64,000 nucleotides of DNA from Cladophialophora immunda (taxonomy: Eukaryota; Ascomycota; Eurotiomycetes; Chaetothyriales; Herpotrichiellaceae), in NCBI RefSeq assembly GCF_000835495.1, contig NW_015622546.1, positions 436,883 to 500,882 on the forward strand. The letters run 5' to 3'. The notes beneath the pieces were generated by a model. It saw only the letters and a list, made by a program, of their open reading frames with translations. It was not told the origin of the DNA and made no database searches. Positions within the stretch are counted from its first letter, which is position 1; each line of letters starts with the position of its first letter. Of this stretch, positions 24,580-34,744 are shown piece after piece. Made by a program: the position numbers and the translations under genes.

Positions 24580-26844
24580 ATGAAATCTTTCTTGATTTTC
24601 GTGGCTCTCGTGTTTTGCAGCTTTGCGGGTGCTGCTACAGGTGCAGAAGTATGCCGCGTTGACCCCGACACCAAATCCGATTTCGTACGTTCCCGTCCGC
24701 GTTGAAAAAGGCACAGGATGAGACAGCGGTGACCGGAACTGACATACATTGTATAGCAAATTATCGACAAAAACACCGGCGTGCCGCTGGTCAATGACAA
24801 AGGCGTGCTCAAGGTTGCCAGCAAGCCGGTTAACCTCAGTGTCGCTGGCACATTTCATTTCGAAAAGATAAAGGGAGCACCTCCTCGGTCGGTTGACTTC
24901 TCGCTTCAACTGAATCCAGGAGAAGGTGTACTGACTGGGCCGCGTGGCAAGGGTTTATGACTTGATTTACGCCGCGAAAGGGTCTTCTCCCCTGTATCTG
25001 GCGCTGACGAAGTCCGGAAAGGTGCTGCTCGAGAAGGCAAGGTTTGTGCACCAGACGGCCAAACAAACCCGAGGAGGGCTTCGGTGGCTAATCAATACCC
25101 TACCAGTTCCGCGGGCCAGAAATATGTCAGTCCTCCGGGGGGCAAGGGAGAAGCCTACATAACATCGTGAGTGATATGGGCAGCGTGCAGCGTATTTGAG
25201 GCTCGACGGCCACCAGCAACACTCACTAACCCCCCAGCTGTCCAGAATCTGGACTGCCCAGTGCGATGGATCCATGAATGCAGGCACCGTCAAGAATGGA
25301 ACAATCCAGTTCCATGTGTCGAACGGGCAGGTTGTGGCAGGCAGCGCGCCTACCAAACGTTTCCAGTTCAGCAAACTCAACTGGGCGCTGGTCACTCCCC
25401 TTGCTTTCAATATTCTCAATATCAAGGAGGATGTACAGCCATTCAAGGACGAGCCACGATGTCCCCAGGCGGATTTGACGCCTGCTCTGCGGGCTGGTGC
25501 GCGTGAGGCCGGCGTCAATGGCTGTGGGTCGGGCTGGGTGAAGACCTGTCTCAAGTTTCCGCCCGATCTGGACTTCAAGTCTTGTTGTGACGACCATGAC
25601 CGCTGTTACGGTAAGTTCGAGGCCCTCGAATCGATGATAGCTTCGAGCTCCCCAAACACCCCCCCCCCCCCCGGGAGGCGGCAACCCAAGTATGGTCCTG
25701 AGGCTGATGAGACGTTTGGCGTTTCTGCAGATGACTGCAGTCAAGGCTGGGTCGCGTGCAATGTCAAGTTCGGGAACTGCATGGTCAATCAATGCAAGAC
25801 ACTCTATCCCGATTCCATGTTCGACAGGTTCCGATGCGAGGCCCTGGCCGCGACCTATTTCGACTTTGTTTCCAGCTCCACGGGCCGCGATGCGTTCCAC
25901 GAAGCAACGAATGACAGATGCATCTGTAAATGTCCTGATCCAGATAAGACATATTGCTCCTCGAATGGTTGCGTGGATGTGCAGACAGACTCATCCAACT
26001 GCGGTGCTTGCGGCCTCACGGTAAGTTAGACGTTGCAGTCTCTCCCCGCTCTGCGTCGATCCCCCGAGCTGATACCATCGCCCTGGCAAAGTGTACCAAC
26101 GGCCTCCCTTGCGTGGACGGCGAGTGCGCGTGTCCTGCTGCGACCCCTGACTGGTGCTCCAGTGGCTGCGTCGATTTCCAGACAGACACAAGCAACTGTG
26201 GAGAGTGCGGCAACGTGGTAAGTCATCCGACAAGCGAAGGAATTCCACAAGGTGTCCGAGTCTCACTTCAAGGTCTGTAGTGCGCGAACAAGTGCGTGAA
26301 CGGCACTTGCACAACCACGACGACAACCAAGCCCCATACCACGACGACTCCGGCACCGGTCGCCAGCTCAACCCTTAAACCGTGGGTCTTCAAGCTGACG
26401 ACTAACAGCAATGGCAATGTCTACCAGGAGGAGCCCGCTCATCTCTATTCCGAGTCCGACACATACCTCCTCCAATCCAACGGGCATCTCACTGTCAACA
26501 CCGCCTGCCTCACCGTCTTCTCCACCGGCGAATCAGACCGATGGCTTGACGTGGGGACGGACGGTGGCAACGCTCTTGCCAGCGGAGACCCATTCTACTT
26601 CGGCTATGGTCAGGGCGCCAAGGAGGATTCATGTTGCTTGACATACTTTTCAGGTGAAGAATGCAACAAAGCCACGGACAAGTTTGTCACGGTGTGTGGC
26701 GCTGGGGAGGGCAAGCTCAAGTTCCAGGCTCCATCGTGGTACGTGAGAAACTGCACTCTGGGATTCCAACCCTCAGGGGCCAGCACCACAAGCTCCAGAT
26801 ATCTGTATGGATCCGGAGGTGATGTGACGAGTACGGCAAGTTGA
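24580..26844 (+). CDS. Secreted phospholipase A2-like protein with Cys-rich repeats
   Basis: Eight exons: 24580-24684, 24757-24887, 24952-25041, 25107-25166, 25246-25610, 25731-26020, 26092-26217 and 26281-26844, 576 residues. An N-terminal signal peptide (MKSFLIFVALVFCSFAGAA) targets the secretory route. A first region of about 160 residues has beta character and resembles a lectin-like domain only loosely. The PLA2 active-site motif CCDDHDRCYG is mid-protein, with the His-Asp pair and paired cysteines of the calcium-dependent family. Two Cys-rich repeats follow (YCSSNGCVDVQTDSSNCGAC and WCSSGCVDFQTDTSNCGECG), then a Thr/Pro linker and a C-terminal domain of about 170 residues. Exon borders fall between the Cys repeats. 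The active-site intron (25611-25730) holds a C14 run. Confidence 0.75.
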
Positions 26845-27379
26845 GAAGCTCGATAGAAAACAGCAAATCGTGATCGAAATCTAACTGTGTTCTCGAACGT
26901 CTGTTGGTTTCTTTCCTAGATGAACCAACTGGACCGCCTGCTTCGTATTTAATGGCCTTGGTCCCAGTCCGAGCCGGGACACATCATGTCTCCCTCTCGA
27001 CCATGTGGGAATTTTCGAGGCTCCCTTGGTGTCAGCGAAGCCGCGCCAGTTTCGGTTCATTCTCCCGAGAGGTAAGCACCGATGATATTGTCGCGTGTTA
27101 TTTCAGTCCCAGTATCCCGTTTTCTTACCGGCTCATTATCCATTACGGACGGTCGGCAGCCTCGCACTGGACACAGGGTGTTGTCCCAGAGGGTAACGGC
27201 ACTCGGCGCGCGAGCCTAGACAGTCGGCCAGCCACGTCTTCAGTTGCTGGAAGCTTGATTCGGACCACGTCTCGGTGCAGGTGGGCGCCACATGATGAAA
27301 CGAGGCTCCATCTGGGCGTATTAGTCAGAGCGATGAGTTTGTCGCCGCAGTGCTCGTTTCGACAGAACGCCACTTTTGC
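26845..27379. other. Intergenic, no gene seen
   Basis: Downstream of the phospholipase-like gene. An open frame at 26904-27383 lacks signatures and is taken as chance. Confidence 0.5.
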
Positions 27380-27722
27380 CTAGTTTGACATGGATGTACA
27401 ACTCTGCCAGGATTGGTGTAGCCGCGTCTTGAAAAGAACGTGGAAGGTGTGCTTATCTTGCGTCGAGCCGATGTCGACCGAGATGACGGATTTCTGGAAT
27501 TCCTCTTCCTCTATGAGTGATTTCAAATGTTCAGATTCTCTTTCGATGCCTTGTAATTGCTATTGAACACACGTGGCACGACTGGAAGCTTTCCCTCCAT
27601 TTCGCGAGTGAGTGGAACTCGGTTCTGACGACGAGTGTTCCGTTGCGGTACAGATCAAGGGCTAAGGAGTAGATGTTCTGGCAGAGCTTAGAAATCTCGT
27701 TGAACTTGACGGTGCTGGCCAT
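27380..27722 (-). pseudogene. Relic of a small unidentified gene (stop plus frameshift)
   Basis: The ATG at 27722 opens a helical segment (MASTVKFNEISKLCQNIYSL). After about 50 codons the sense continues in another frame (QGIERESEHLKSLIEEEEFQ, then KSVISVDIGSTQDKHTFHVL) to a stop at 27380-27382. The frame of the second part has an in-frame TAG near the junction, and no adequate intron joins the halves. It recalls N-terminal domains of fungal STAND or NACHT proteins, but this is only a resemblance. Confidence 0.4.
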
Positions 27723-27996
27723 GGCCGTTGCCGCTTCGGAGGAGTGGCTTCACGACGTGTGAGAGTGGAGGAGAGAGAAATCATGCAATCTGCACTGTGC
27801 ACACTCGATGCGGCATGGCTCAGCCCCGACTGGCTCTGGGCGGTGATCAAGTACGGAGTAGACAGTTAATCCTTTAGGTGCTGCTCGACGAGTGCCAAGA
27901 TTTCACTAGGTCCAACACAATACTGTTTTTCAAGCTAGAAAAATTCAATTCGTTCAATCCGCCCAGCGGTCCAAAAAGAAAGACTCAAAGAGACCC

Positions 27997-28003
27997 AAAA
28001 AAA
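27997..28003 (-). terminator. Pol III terminator (T7) of the tRNA-Phe gene
   Basis: Seven T on the minus strand begin three bases after the discriminator base. Confidence 0.8.
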
Positions 28004-28042
28004 TGATGCGGCCACTGTGGATCGAACACAGGACCTTCAGAT

Positions 28043-28061
28043 AAACTGAACCGAAGTTGTA
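28043..28061 (-). other. Canonical tRNA-Phe anticodon-loop intron (19 nt)
   Basis: Located between positions 37 and 38. It contains ACTTCGGTTCAGTT, which can pair with the anticodon region as in yeast pre-tRNA-Phe. Confidence 0.85.
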
Positions 28062-28069
28062 CTTCAGTC

Positions 28070-28119
28070 CTAGAAGCTGTTAGGTGGTGAATGACTGTGG
28101 TTGTAGATTTATTACGTAC
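28070..28119 (-). other. Spliceosomal-type intron B in the tRNA-Phe anticodon stem (50 nt)
   Basis: Starts GTACGT, has the branch motif CCTAAC about 10 nt from the end, and ends TTCTAG. It splits the anticodon stem, leaving a microexon of 8 nt (GACTGAAG) before the canonical tRNA intron. Confidence 0.75.
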
Positions 28120-28133
28120 TGACGCTCTCCCAG

Positions 28134-28187
28134 CTGCTGTTGCGTTAGAATTCGGTTTGCGGAAGAGGTACATCGGTTTTGTCTCAC
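28134..28187 (-). other. Spliceosomal-type intron A in the tRNA-Phe D loop (54 nt)
   Basis: Starts GTGAGA, contains the branch motif TTCTAAC about 15 nt from the end, and ends CAGCAG. Removing it restores a standard 8-nt D loop with the GG pair. Confidence 0.75.
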
Positions 28188-28202
28188 CTGAGCTATAGCC
28201 GC

Positions 28203-28701
28203 GATCCCATTTGTTGAAGGAAAATGCGAAGATCTTACTTATAAGCGCAACACTTTGTGGCTCTCCCCCACTGTATCTCACGTGACCGGGGCTTCCTACC
28301 TCGTGGGCAGTCGCTTCAAAGTGCCAGTCAAAGGATCCATCACGCTAGGCGAGTACTTGGTGGCGCTGATGGTGATCTCTGGTTTGCAGTCACCCACTGC
28401 AACACCCGTCGAGAGAGATGCGAAGGAACCCATCTTGCAGCTCAACTGATGCGAGGGGTGGAGAGTCATGGATGTAATCATTGAACTTCTCAATTGGTCG
28501 CGGTTTATTATGTGACACAAAATGCTTTACAGGCACGTGACTACGGCATATACTGCACTAATAGCGAAATGATCGACCGTACCACGCGTTCTCTTGAACT
28601 GCGCTACATGTCTATCTTGAACTCCGTCTCATGACTGCGCATCGATCAGTGCCTTCCTTCCGGGTCGGTAACAAATCCTCAATGTCGACACATTGCTAGA
28701 C
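28203..28701. other. Intergenic, no gene seen
   Basis: Upstream of the tRNA-Phe gene and downstream of the second phospholipase-like gene. I see no gene. Confidence 0.5.
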
Positions 28702-29888
28702 TCATAAGCCATCCTCGACGCAATGGCACCGCTCTCGCGACACGTCCATAAAATGGTCCCGCGCCTGCGGATCCCTGACCGACCCGTCGTAGATGTCCCT
28801 CTGCACCCAGCACCACTGCTTCCTCAGCCACCCGACGAAGCCGCCCTCCAAGTGCTCACACACGTCATTCATGCACTGCAGAAGCGCGTCGTTGCACGAG
28901 GGGAGGTCGTCTGTCGGACAGTCGCCTGCCACCCGAGGGGGAGAGATAACCAGTCAGCACTGAGATCACGGATAGACAAAGTATGGAACACAATGGGACA
29001 AGGATGACGTATTTTTTTTCGAGGTATGAAGAAAACTCACCAACACAGATGTCATGGTCGATGCAGCACTGTCCGAACATCCCGCTTCCGGCTTCCATAT
29101 TAGAGAAGAGGCCGATTCCGCACCCGTATGGCTTAAATTCGCCTGCGCCTGAGTTAGTTACCGCGTGTTGACCGTGGGGGCACCGTCGCACGTTCCTGTC
29201 CGGTCCGTTGTGCCGTGACATCTGGGCGGCGACGTCTCTGGTAGCGAACGCTGCAGCTGGTGAGCCTCCTGATGTACTGGACGGCGCGGCCTTGGGTTGG
29301 TCATCCCGGCTTACTATGATTGCGACTGTGGCTTGGGCGGAGATCATCGACTATCTCGCCAATTCGTGAGCTGGAGAGGGCTTCCGCCAACATCCCCAAC
29401 TCATCTGCAGGTCGGTTGACGCTATCACCATCATCGCGACTGTGGCTCGGGCGGAGATCATCGACTATCTCGCCGAGTTGTGAGCCGGTGAAGGCGTCCG
29501 CTAACATCTCCAGCTGATGCACTGGTCGGTGGACGGGATGGTGCTCCGGCGACACCGACGATGTAGCCGACGCGGTTGGTAAAGATGGGGTCGTCATCGC
29601 AGGACCAACAAGTGGGAATTCCTCTCCCAACCCAGGTTCAGGCGTGTCGGTGGCACGCTCTTCCCTTACAACCAGTGTCACCCATGGTACACCATGACGG
29701 GTACCACTCCTCGCCACAGACCCGGCCGTTGAGGTCGGCACGCTCGCTGGTCTGACGACCATGGAGGCCGTCACGGTGGTGAACCGTCCCTGGGCCTGGA
29801 CCGGGGCCAGTGCGCTCAGGGGAGCCCCCGTGACCAAGGACAGCAAAGCGAGAGTGGCGAGGACGAAGACGTAAAACGAGGCACGCAT
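28702..29888 (-). CDS. Second secreted phospholipase A2-like protein
   Basis: Exons 29315-29888, 29041-29268 and 28702-28925 give 341 residues. The start at 29888 opens a signal peptide (MRASFYVFVLATLALLSLV). A low-complexity region rich in Thr, Ser and Pro follows, then two 38-residue tandem repeats, each with GEIVDDLRPSHSR. The C-terminal domain has the PLA2 signature GQCCIDHDICVG across an exon border and several further cysteines (PSCNDALLQCMNDVC). The His-Asp pair is present. The domain matches small fungal PLA2-like proteins more than the first gene's domain does. It lies tail to tail with the gene at 24580-26844. A role in lipid hydrolysis outside the cell is inferred from the family. 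Confidence 0.72.
29322..29549 (-). repeat. 114-bp tandem direct repeat (2 copies) inside the PLA2-like gene
   Basis: Copies start at 29322 and 29436 on the plus strand (GCGACTGTGGCT...). They encode the two 38-residue repeats. The left ends are almost identical; the right ends have diverged. The first copy partly overlaps the exon end. Confidence 0.75.
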
Positions 29889-30678
29889 TTTGAGGGGCGT
29901 CGAGAACGGGTTTTGGGCAGGAGTCGTGCTTATCAAAAGTGGGACTGTGGATGTGTATAGTAGTAGGCGGTAAAGTTGAGAAAATCTGAAGAGGGCGGTC
30001 GATAGGATGTGCTGAGTAGTGCGAGACACGAACCCAGAGAGAGGCAGTAGCTCTTTCTTATACCCTGATCCCCCTCCCAGGAGAAGCGCAGCGCGGCGTG
30101 TCGACAGCAAAAGGTCCCCAAAAAAGACTGCGCGGTGGAGTCGTTGAGGTCCTCAACCAGCAACAACGCGAGGACAAACCCAATGGAACGCCGAGAGGAG
30201 GGTTCAGGGCGCCCACCGGCGCAGCTCAGGTTGGACCTGCCATGGCTTGGACACTCACAGGGATTCCAGAGGCAGAAAACTAGACGGGGACAAAAACGGG
30301 GATGTGAAAAGACGCGGGTTCCAAAGGCAAGAGTAGCAGGAAAAAGCGGGTGTTGGTTAGAACCGTGGAAAGTAGCCTTTTTGTATTTTCAGGGGCTGCA
30401 GCCTTGTCCAGCATCTCGTCCCGCCCAGCACGTCAAATGTCCTCCCCCAACCCCACCCACACTTTGAGGCGTTTTCGACCAAATCAGCGCAGCGCAGTCT
30501 TGTGAGGACTGCTAGTTGTCCGTTATTCCAAGACAATCGTGGCTGAGTCGCAGCATATCCATCCCGATCCAAAGAAGCTTCCTTTTGGGATTCCAGCACT
30601 CGGAGTATTTTCCTCGACCAGGTGACCGGCTGGCACACGCACACACAACGTAGAACATTCGGACTGTCTGGCCACACC
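29889..30678. promoter_or_regulatory. Upstream region of the second PLA2-like gene
   Basis: No gene seen. It also contains the 3' flank of the membrane protein gene at 30679. Confidence 0.5.
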
Positions 30679-32036
30679 TTATGTGGCAGCCAAATGACTC
30701 CTTCCGAAGCTTCCATTCGCCTTCTCCCACTCCTGAATCATTCCTGTGACATTCCGCCTCGAGATCTCGGTGTCGCCCTTTGCGCTCGCGTCGACCTCCT
30801 CCAGCTGCCTGTTGTTTTGCTGCGCTTCCCTCTCAACAGGACGCAAAGACGATTGGTCCTCTAATACGTCGGGGTGTACAGCCTCTTCATCATCGTACAC
30901 ACTCACCGAGTTCTGGGACAGAGACTGGGACAGAAATTGGAGTTGGAGTTGCGGGTACGCTTGGTCGTTCGTGACCACCACCGAGGGTCTGTGCGCTCCA
31001 AGGTCTTCTGCGCTTTGTCTCGATCTGCTGCGTTGGTTGGCGTCCACGTCCCTGCTTTCTGTGGCAATCCGACTATGCCCACCGAGTGTGACGGTCTCGA
31101 AATTGGAATCGTATGCCAGCGTGGTCGGAGACCGTATGTATGCCGCGCTCTGACTTTCATCGCTGACTGTGATTGTGGGATTGACAAACGGACTGTGGTA
31201 TTCGGTGGGATACGTGGAGTCATCTCCTGCCCTATTGCGCCTGTATTGCGGTCTAGCCTCGAATACCGCACCCGGGTCTTGTTCTTGGTTGTCAACTTGA
31301 TACTCGTTCCTCAAGGGGCTGTTCTGGGCGACCATTCCCCACGCATCACGTCGACCGTGAGCAGGCGGGGGAAGCAGCGCAGACGGATGTCGCGGAAGCA
31401 ATCCGTTGCCGCTGGCGGTGGACTGGTAAGAGTTCCGGGATTGGTCTGGAGGAGGTACGAGGTGGCTTAGCCGCTGCTGCGAACAAGACCGTGCATAAGG
31501 GTCATCGAGGTTGTAGAAGTACGAAGCATGAGAGTCTTCCCCCCCAGCGTTGCCATTGCCCGGACCCTGTTGCCAACTTGCCATTAGAATGCCATGCGAG
31601 GCATATTCAAGAATAATGAGACCCCAACAGCACTTACGATTTGCCACGAATTATCTCCCATAATGGTGTATTCGTCCCAGTTCTTGTTCTCGCCTCTTCG
31701 TCCCATCAGCATGGTAGTCGGTCGTATCTCTCCTACAGCCAGCCGCGCCTGTCGCCCCCTCTCCCACGCGTACATGTTATTGATCCATCTTACCTCCTTC
31801 AGCCGGGCAACTTGCGATGCCGATCGTTGTTTGTTGGGATTGTAGAGCTCGGTTCCCCCTATTTCATCCAGGCCCTCAGGGTCGATCAAATTGGACTGGT
31901 TGCGACGGCAGTAGCGAAAAATACTCGCGAAGAGGATGATGCATGCGAACGAGGCGAGGATCACTATGCCGACGATGAGAGAGGGGGAGATTGCCAGCGA
32001 AGACTGTCCGCTGTCGTCGTTCTGTTGAGTGGCCAT
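30679..32036 (-). CDS. Single-pass membrane protein of unknown function
   Basis: Exons 31638-32036 and 30679-31566 give 428 residues. A short Ser/Gln-rich N-terminus is followed by one strong membrane helix at about residues 19-43 (LIVGIVILASFACIILFASI) and basic RYCRRN, consistent with a type III orientation and a cytosolic tail. The tail has a short ordered part (EVRWINNMYAWERGRQARL) and then about 280 disordered residues rich in Ser, Gln and Pro. No signal peptide, enzyme motif or known domain is seen. The layout suggests an adaptor or sensor at a membrane. Confidence 0.72.
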
Positions 32037-33173
32037 CGCGTCTCAACGCCGACAGGTGATAATTGTTATCAGGCCTCTGGGGGACAGATTCGATCAAGTT
32101 GCGCCGAAACGGGTGGCAATTTGTCGCTACAGGAAAAGGTATGCTTGCGACAGGACTTTGTGGTCGTGGTTGGACATGTCCGTCGTTACATTCGTCCTAG
32201 AAAAGAATGAGGATGTTGTCGACAAAGCCAGTCGTCGTTACAGCGCGTGAAGAGAAGGAATTCACCCAGAGACGATCACGGCGCTCCGGTGGAGGTGGAC
32301 GTGAAGCTTGGACATGACAGGTGAACATCGCAGACGTGAAGTCCCGGGCATCAACAAACTTGGTCTGATCTCCATGTTTTCCACGGTGCGGCAGAATGCA
32401 TATGGTCCTTCACTGCCGCAACGGTGCCACCTGAAATCTTTCCACAAGTTTGCGCTCCAGGCACGCGAAGATCATTTGAAGCGCTTCCCACCTTGCTCCA
32501 ATCGGTGGCATCGACATTCATCATTCCTGGCGCGAGCCTTGCAGCGACCGTTCATCGACATAGCATTCAGAGACTGAATTCGCAGGGCCTCCACCGATGG
32601 AGCTGCTTTACGTTCGCCATCCTCTTCGGGATACGCTGCAGTGTAGCAGCCTGGTTCGCAATCTGCCCAGCGGTGATTGCAAGTGTGACGGTATCTTGCC
32701 GTTGCTCGCCGAGAGCAGTGATTTGCTACTTGCCCATCGCCGGATGATTCGTTGACCCTTGAGAGCGAGCATTTGGACTGTCCTACAGAATGTGTGCGGT
32801 TCGAGAAGTTGGCAACGGCTGGCGCAGGCTGCTGGCATGACAGACGCGGGAAACGTTAAAAGTGTTCAACACCTCGAGAGCATTAAATCTCCGCAACTCT
32901 CCGTCGAGCATTGGCACTGCATTGTCGGAACTGACTACATGAAGAGATATCTTCTAGGAAAGCCGATACTTTGTTCATAGCTACAATTTGCTGCTACAAA
33001 ATCTATGCTAATGTCTGAGTATGCACACATGCAACGTCAGTGGGCTTCCTGGTCAGTTTGGCTCCCTGTGCGCTGCCGGTGACCCGTTCCTCTTCCTGCA
33101 GTCAGCTCACTGTCGTCAATTCCACATGCCGAGCATTCATTATTCATTTCAAAGCTCTCACAACTTCCCTTGC
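32037..33173. other. Intergenic, no gene seen
   Basis: About 1.1 kb between two minus-strand genes. It probably holds the promoter of the membrane protein gene and the 3' end of the CCCH gene. Confidence 0.5.
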
Positions 33174-34345
33174 TCACAGAATCCCGTCCTTATTGTCCCC
33201 CAGCAATGCGATGGCTTTCTCAGCCTCCTCCGCACCCTCTTTGCCGCCGTCATATACCTTGTTCATAAAGCCACTCAGCTTCTGAAGAGCCTCCATCATC
33301 TTGTCACTGTCAAACTTTTCATAGTGCACGTCGAATAATGCCTTCATTGTTGCTTGACATGTGTTCATACTTTGCCTGACATCATCAAGCTTGGTCTTGA
33401 CCAAGTGTAGCTGCTTGCTAATCTGGTCTTCAGGTGCTGGAGGAGCTTTTGGGACAACTGCAACGGCAATAGCTGCGGCGGACCGGGATCGTCTGTTTTC
33501 ACGCTTGCGGGCAGAGTGAGATTTTGGTTTGGACCATATTCCGATGGAAGTGGAAGCCTCATTTCTCTCTTGAAGCGAGTTGTGATAAGTAACGCGGGGA
33601 CCACCCACGTTTGGGTTCTTGCTCCCGTTCAGCACTTTCTGACGCTTGAACGGGGTGTCACGTAAGTCTGTCGGATCACGCTCACTGTCTGATGACAACG
33701 TCAAGTCGATCAGGTTCTCTTCTTTTATATCATGCAAGGGTCGCTTCCTCATCAGAGGCTGGATAGGATGGAATTTCAACTCCACAGTATGGTTGGCTGG
33801 GGGCTGAATGGTTACTGCCCTACTCTTCTTCTTTGTATTGTCACCTATGCCATTGGGACGATACCTGTCAGGGTATATTGGATCTTTGGGAAGACGACCT
33901 CTGGGGTGGAGGGTTCCCGCTTGTAGCGCAAGTCGCTTGACAACCCAGATGAGATTGAACAAGGCTTCGTGATTGAAGGTGTTGAACCCAGCTTTGGTGG
34001 CAGCGTCTGCGACTTGGAGTTCGAAGCCAGTCAATTCGACAGCTGCGGCTAGTTAGCACTGCCTTGTTTTCTTATCGTGGTGGCGGCGGCCATACTGCCT
34101 TGATAGAGACCCGTAACTCCCGTTTCTTGATGCTCATACCAACAGCCGACACCTCTGCCGCAGAAGCCAAAATGCTTCCACGGCAGGCATGTACCTCTTT
34201 GTTGGACTGCGCTGGCCAATCGACCAGTGTCCCAGTGAGCGAACTGGCAGGTGGGAGCTCCGAACGCATCGACATTTGGGCAGCGTGGCCCGAGAGCCCA
34301 GTAGCGGCAAGTGTACAACTTGTTTCGTGCGTCGACAGCAGGCAT
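33174..34345 (-). CDS. CCCH zinc-finger protein with a SUMO-interaction-like motif
   Basis: Exons 34096-34345 and 33174-34042 give 372 residues. Two CCCH fingers lie near the N-terminus: CRYWALGPRC with later CQFAH (C-X8-C-X10-C-X3-H), and CLPWKHFGFC with CWYEH (C-X8-C-X5-C-X3-H, the canonical spacing). Downstream there is a hydrophobic acidic stretch ENLIDLTLSSDSERD that fits a SUMO-interaction motif, basic nuclear-localisation-like segments, and a helical C-terminus. CCCH fingers of this spacing usually bind RNA. Nuclear location and RNA binding are inferred from the motifs. I do not recognise a named orthologue. Confidence 0.75.
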
Positions 34346-34744
34346 CGTGAGATGCGAGGGCCAGTTAGTACTGCCGCTCGGGATTGGTAACAGCTCAACG
34401 TGACGAGGGCAAAGAGGCTGAGCTCTCTAATGTAGCAAACTGTAGAAGAGCTGGACTAGGGGTACAAGTGATAGACTGAAGGATGAGGTGAGCGCAGGGA
34501 GGACATGAGAGGCAAAGGAGGGTCAAGTGAGGTGAAGTGAGACTGGCCTCAACCCAAGACACCACGAAGCAATCAAAGGAAGGCACCCACACAACTCACA
34601 ATTCACGCCAACAAGATCAAAGAAAAGAGCGACAGATTCAGCAGACACGTTCATGCAAAATCTAAACAGAGTAAGAAGTCCACCCTGATCATCATTCATC
34701 TCAGCAGCAATTCATAACCTCTTCACTTGACAGGCTGGAACCCC
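34346..34744. other. Intergenic, no gene seen
   Basis: Short gap between two minus-strand genes. It holds the 5' flank of the CCCH gene. Confidence 0.55.

Larger units (their letters stand above)
28007..28202 (-). tRNA. tRNA-Phe(GAA) with three introns, two of them spliceosomal-type
   Basis: Minus-strand exons 28188-28202, 28120-28133, 28062-28069 and 28007-28042 join to exactly 73 nt. The joined molecule folds perfectly: acceptor GCGGCTA/TGGCCGC (one U-G), D arm GCTC-AGCTGGGA-GAGC, anticodon stem TCAGA/TCTGA with loop CTGAAGA (anticodon GAA), variable AGGTC, and T arm CTGTG-TTCGATC-CACAG. The discriminator is A. The B box is intact in the last exon. The A box region TAGCTCAGGTG is completed by the first bases of the first intron. 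The 19-nt intron at 28043-28061 sits at the standard 37/38 position and resembles known tRNA-Phe introns. A T7 terminator follows. Without removal of the two longer segments, no tRNA can be folded. Confidence 0.85.

Noticed and set aside
24935..24958. Apparent frameshift in the first PLA2-like gene
   Set aside because: A 64-nt intron at 24888-24951 (GT donor, CTGAC branch, AG end) restores the frame and gives FEKIKGAPPRVYDLIYAAKG.
28007..28202. Reading the tRNA-Phe locus as a random tRNA pseudogene
   Set aside because: Removal of two GT-AG segments restores an exact 73-nt molecule with no mismatches other than one U-G pair, which decay would not produce.
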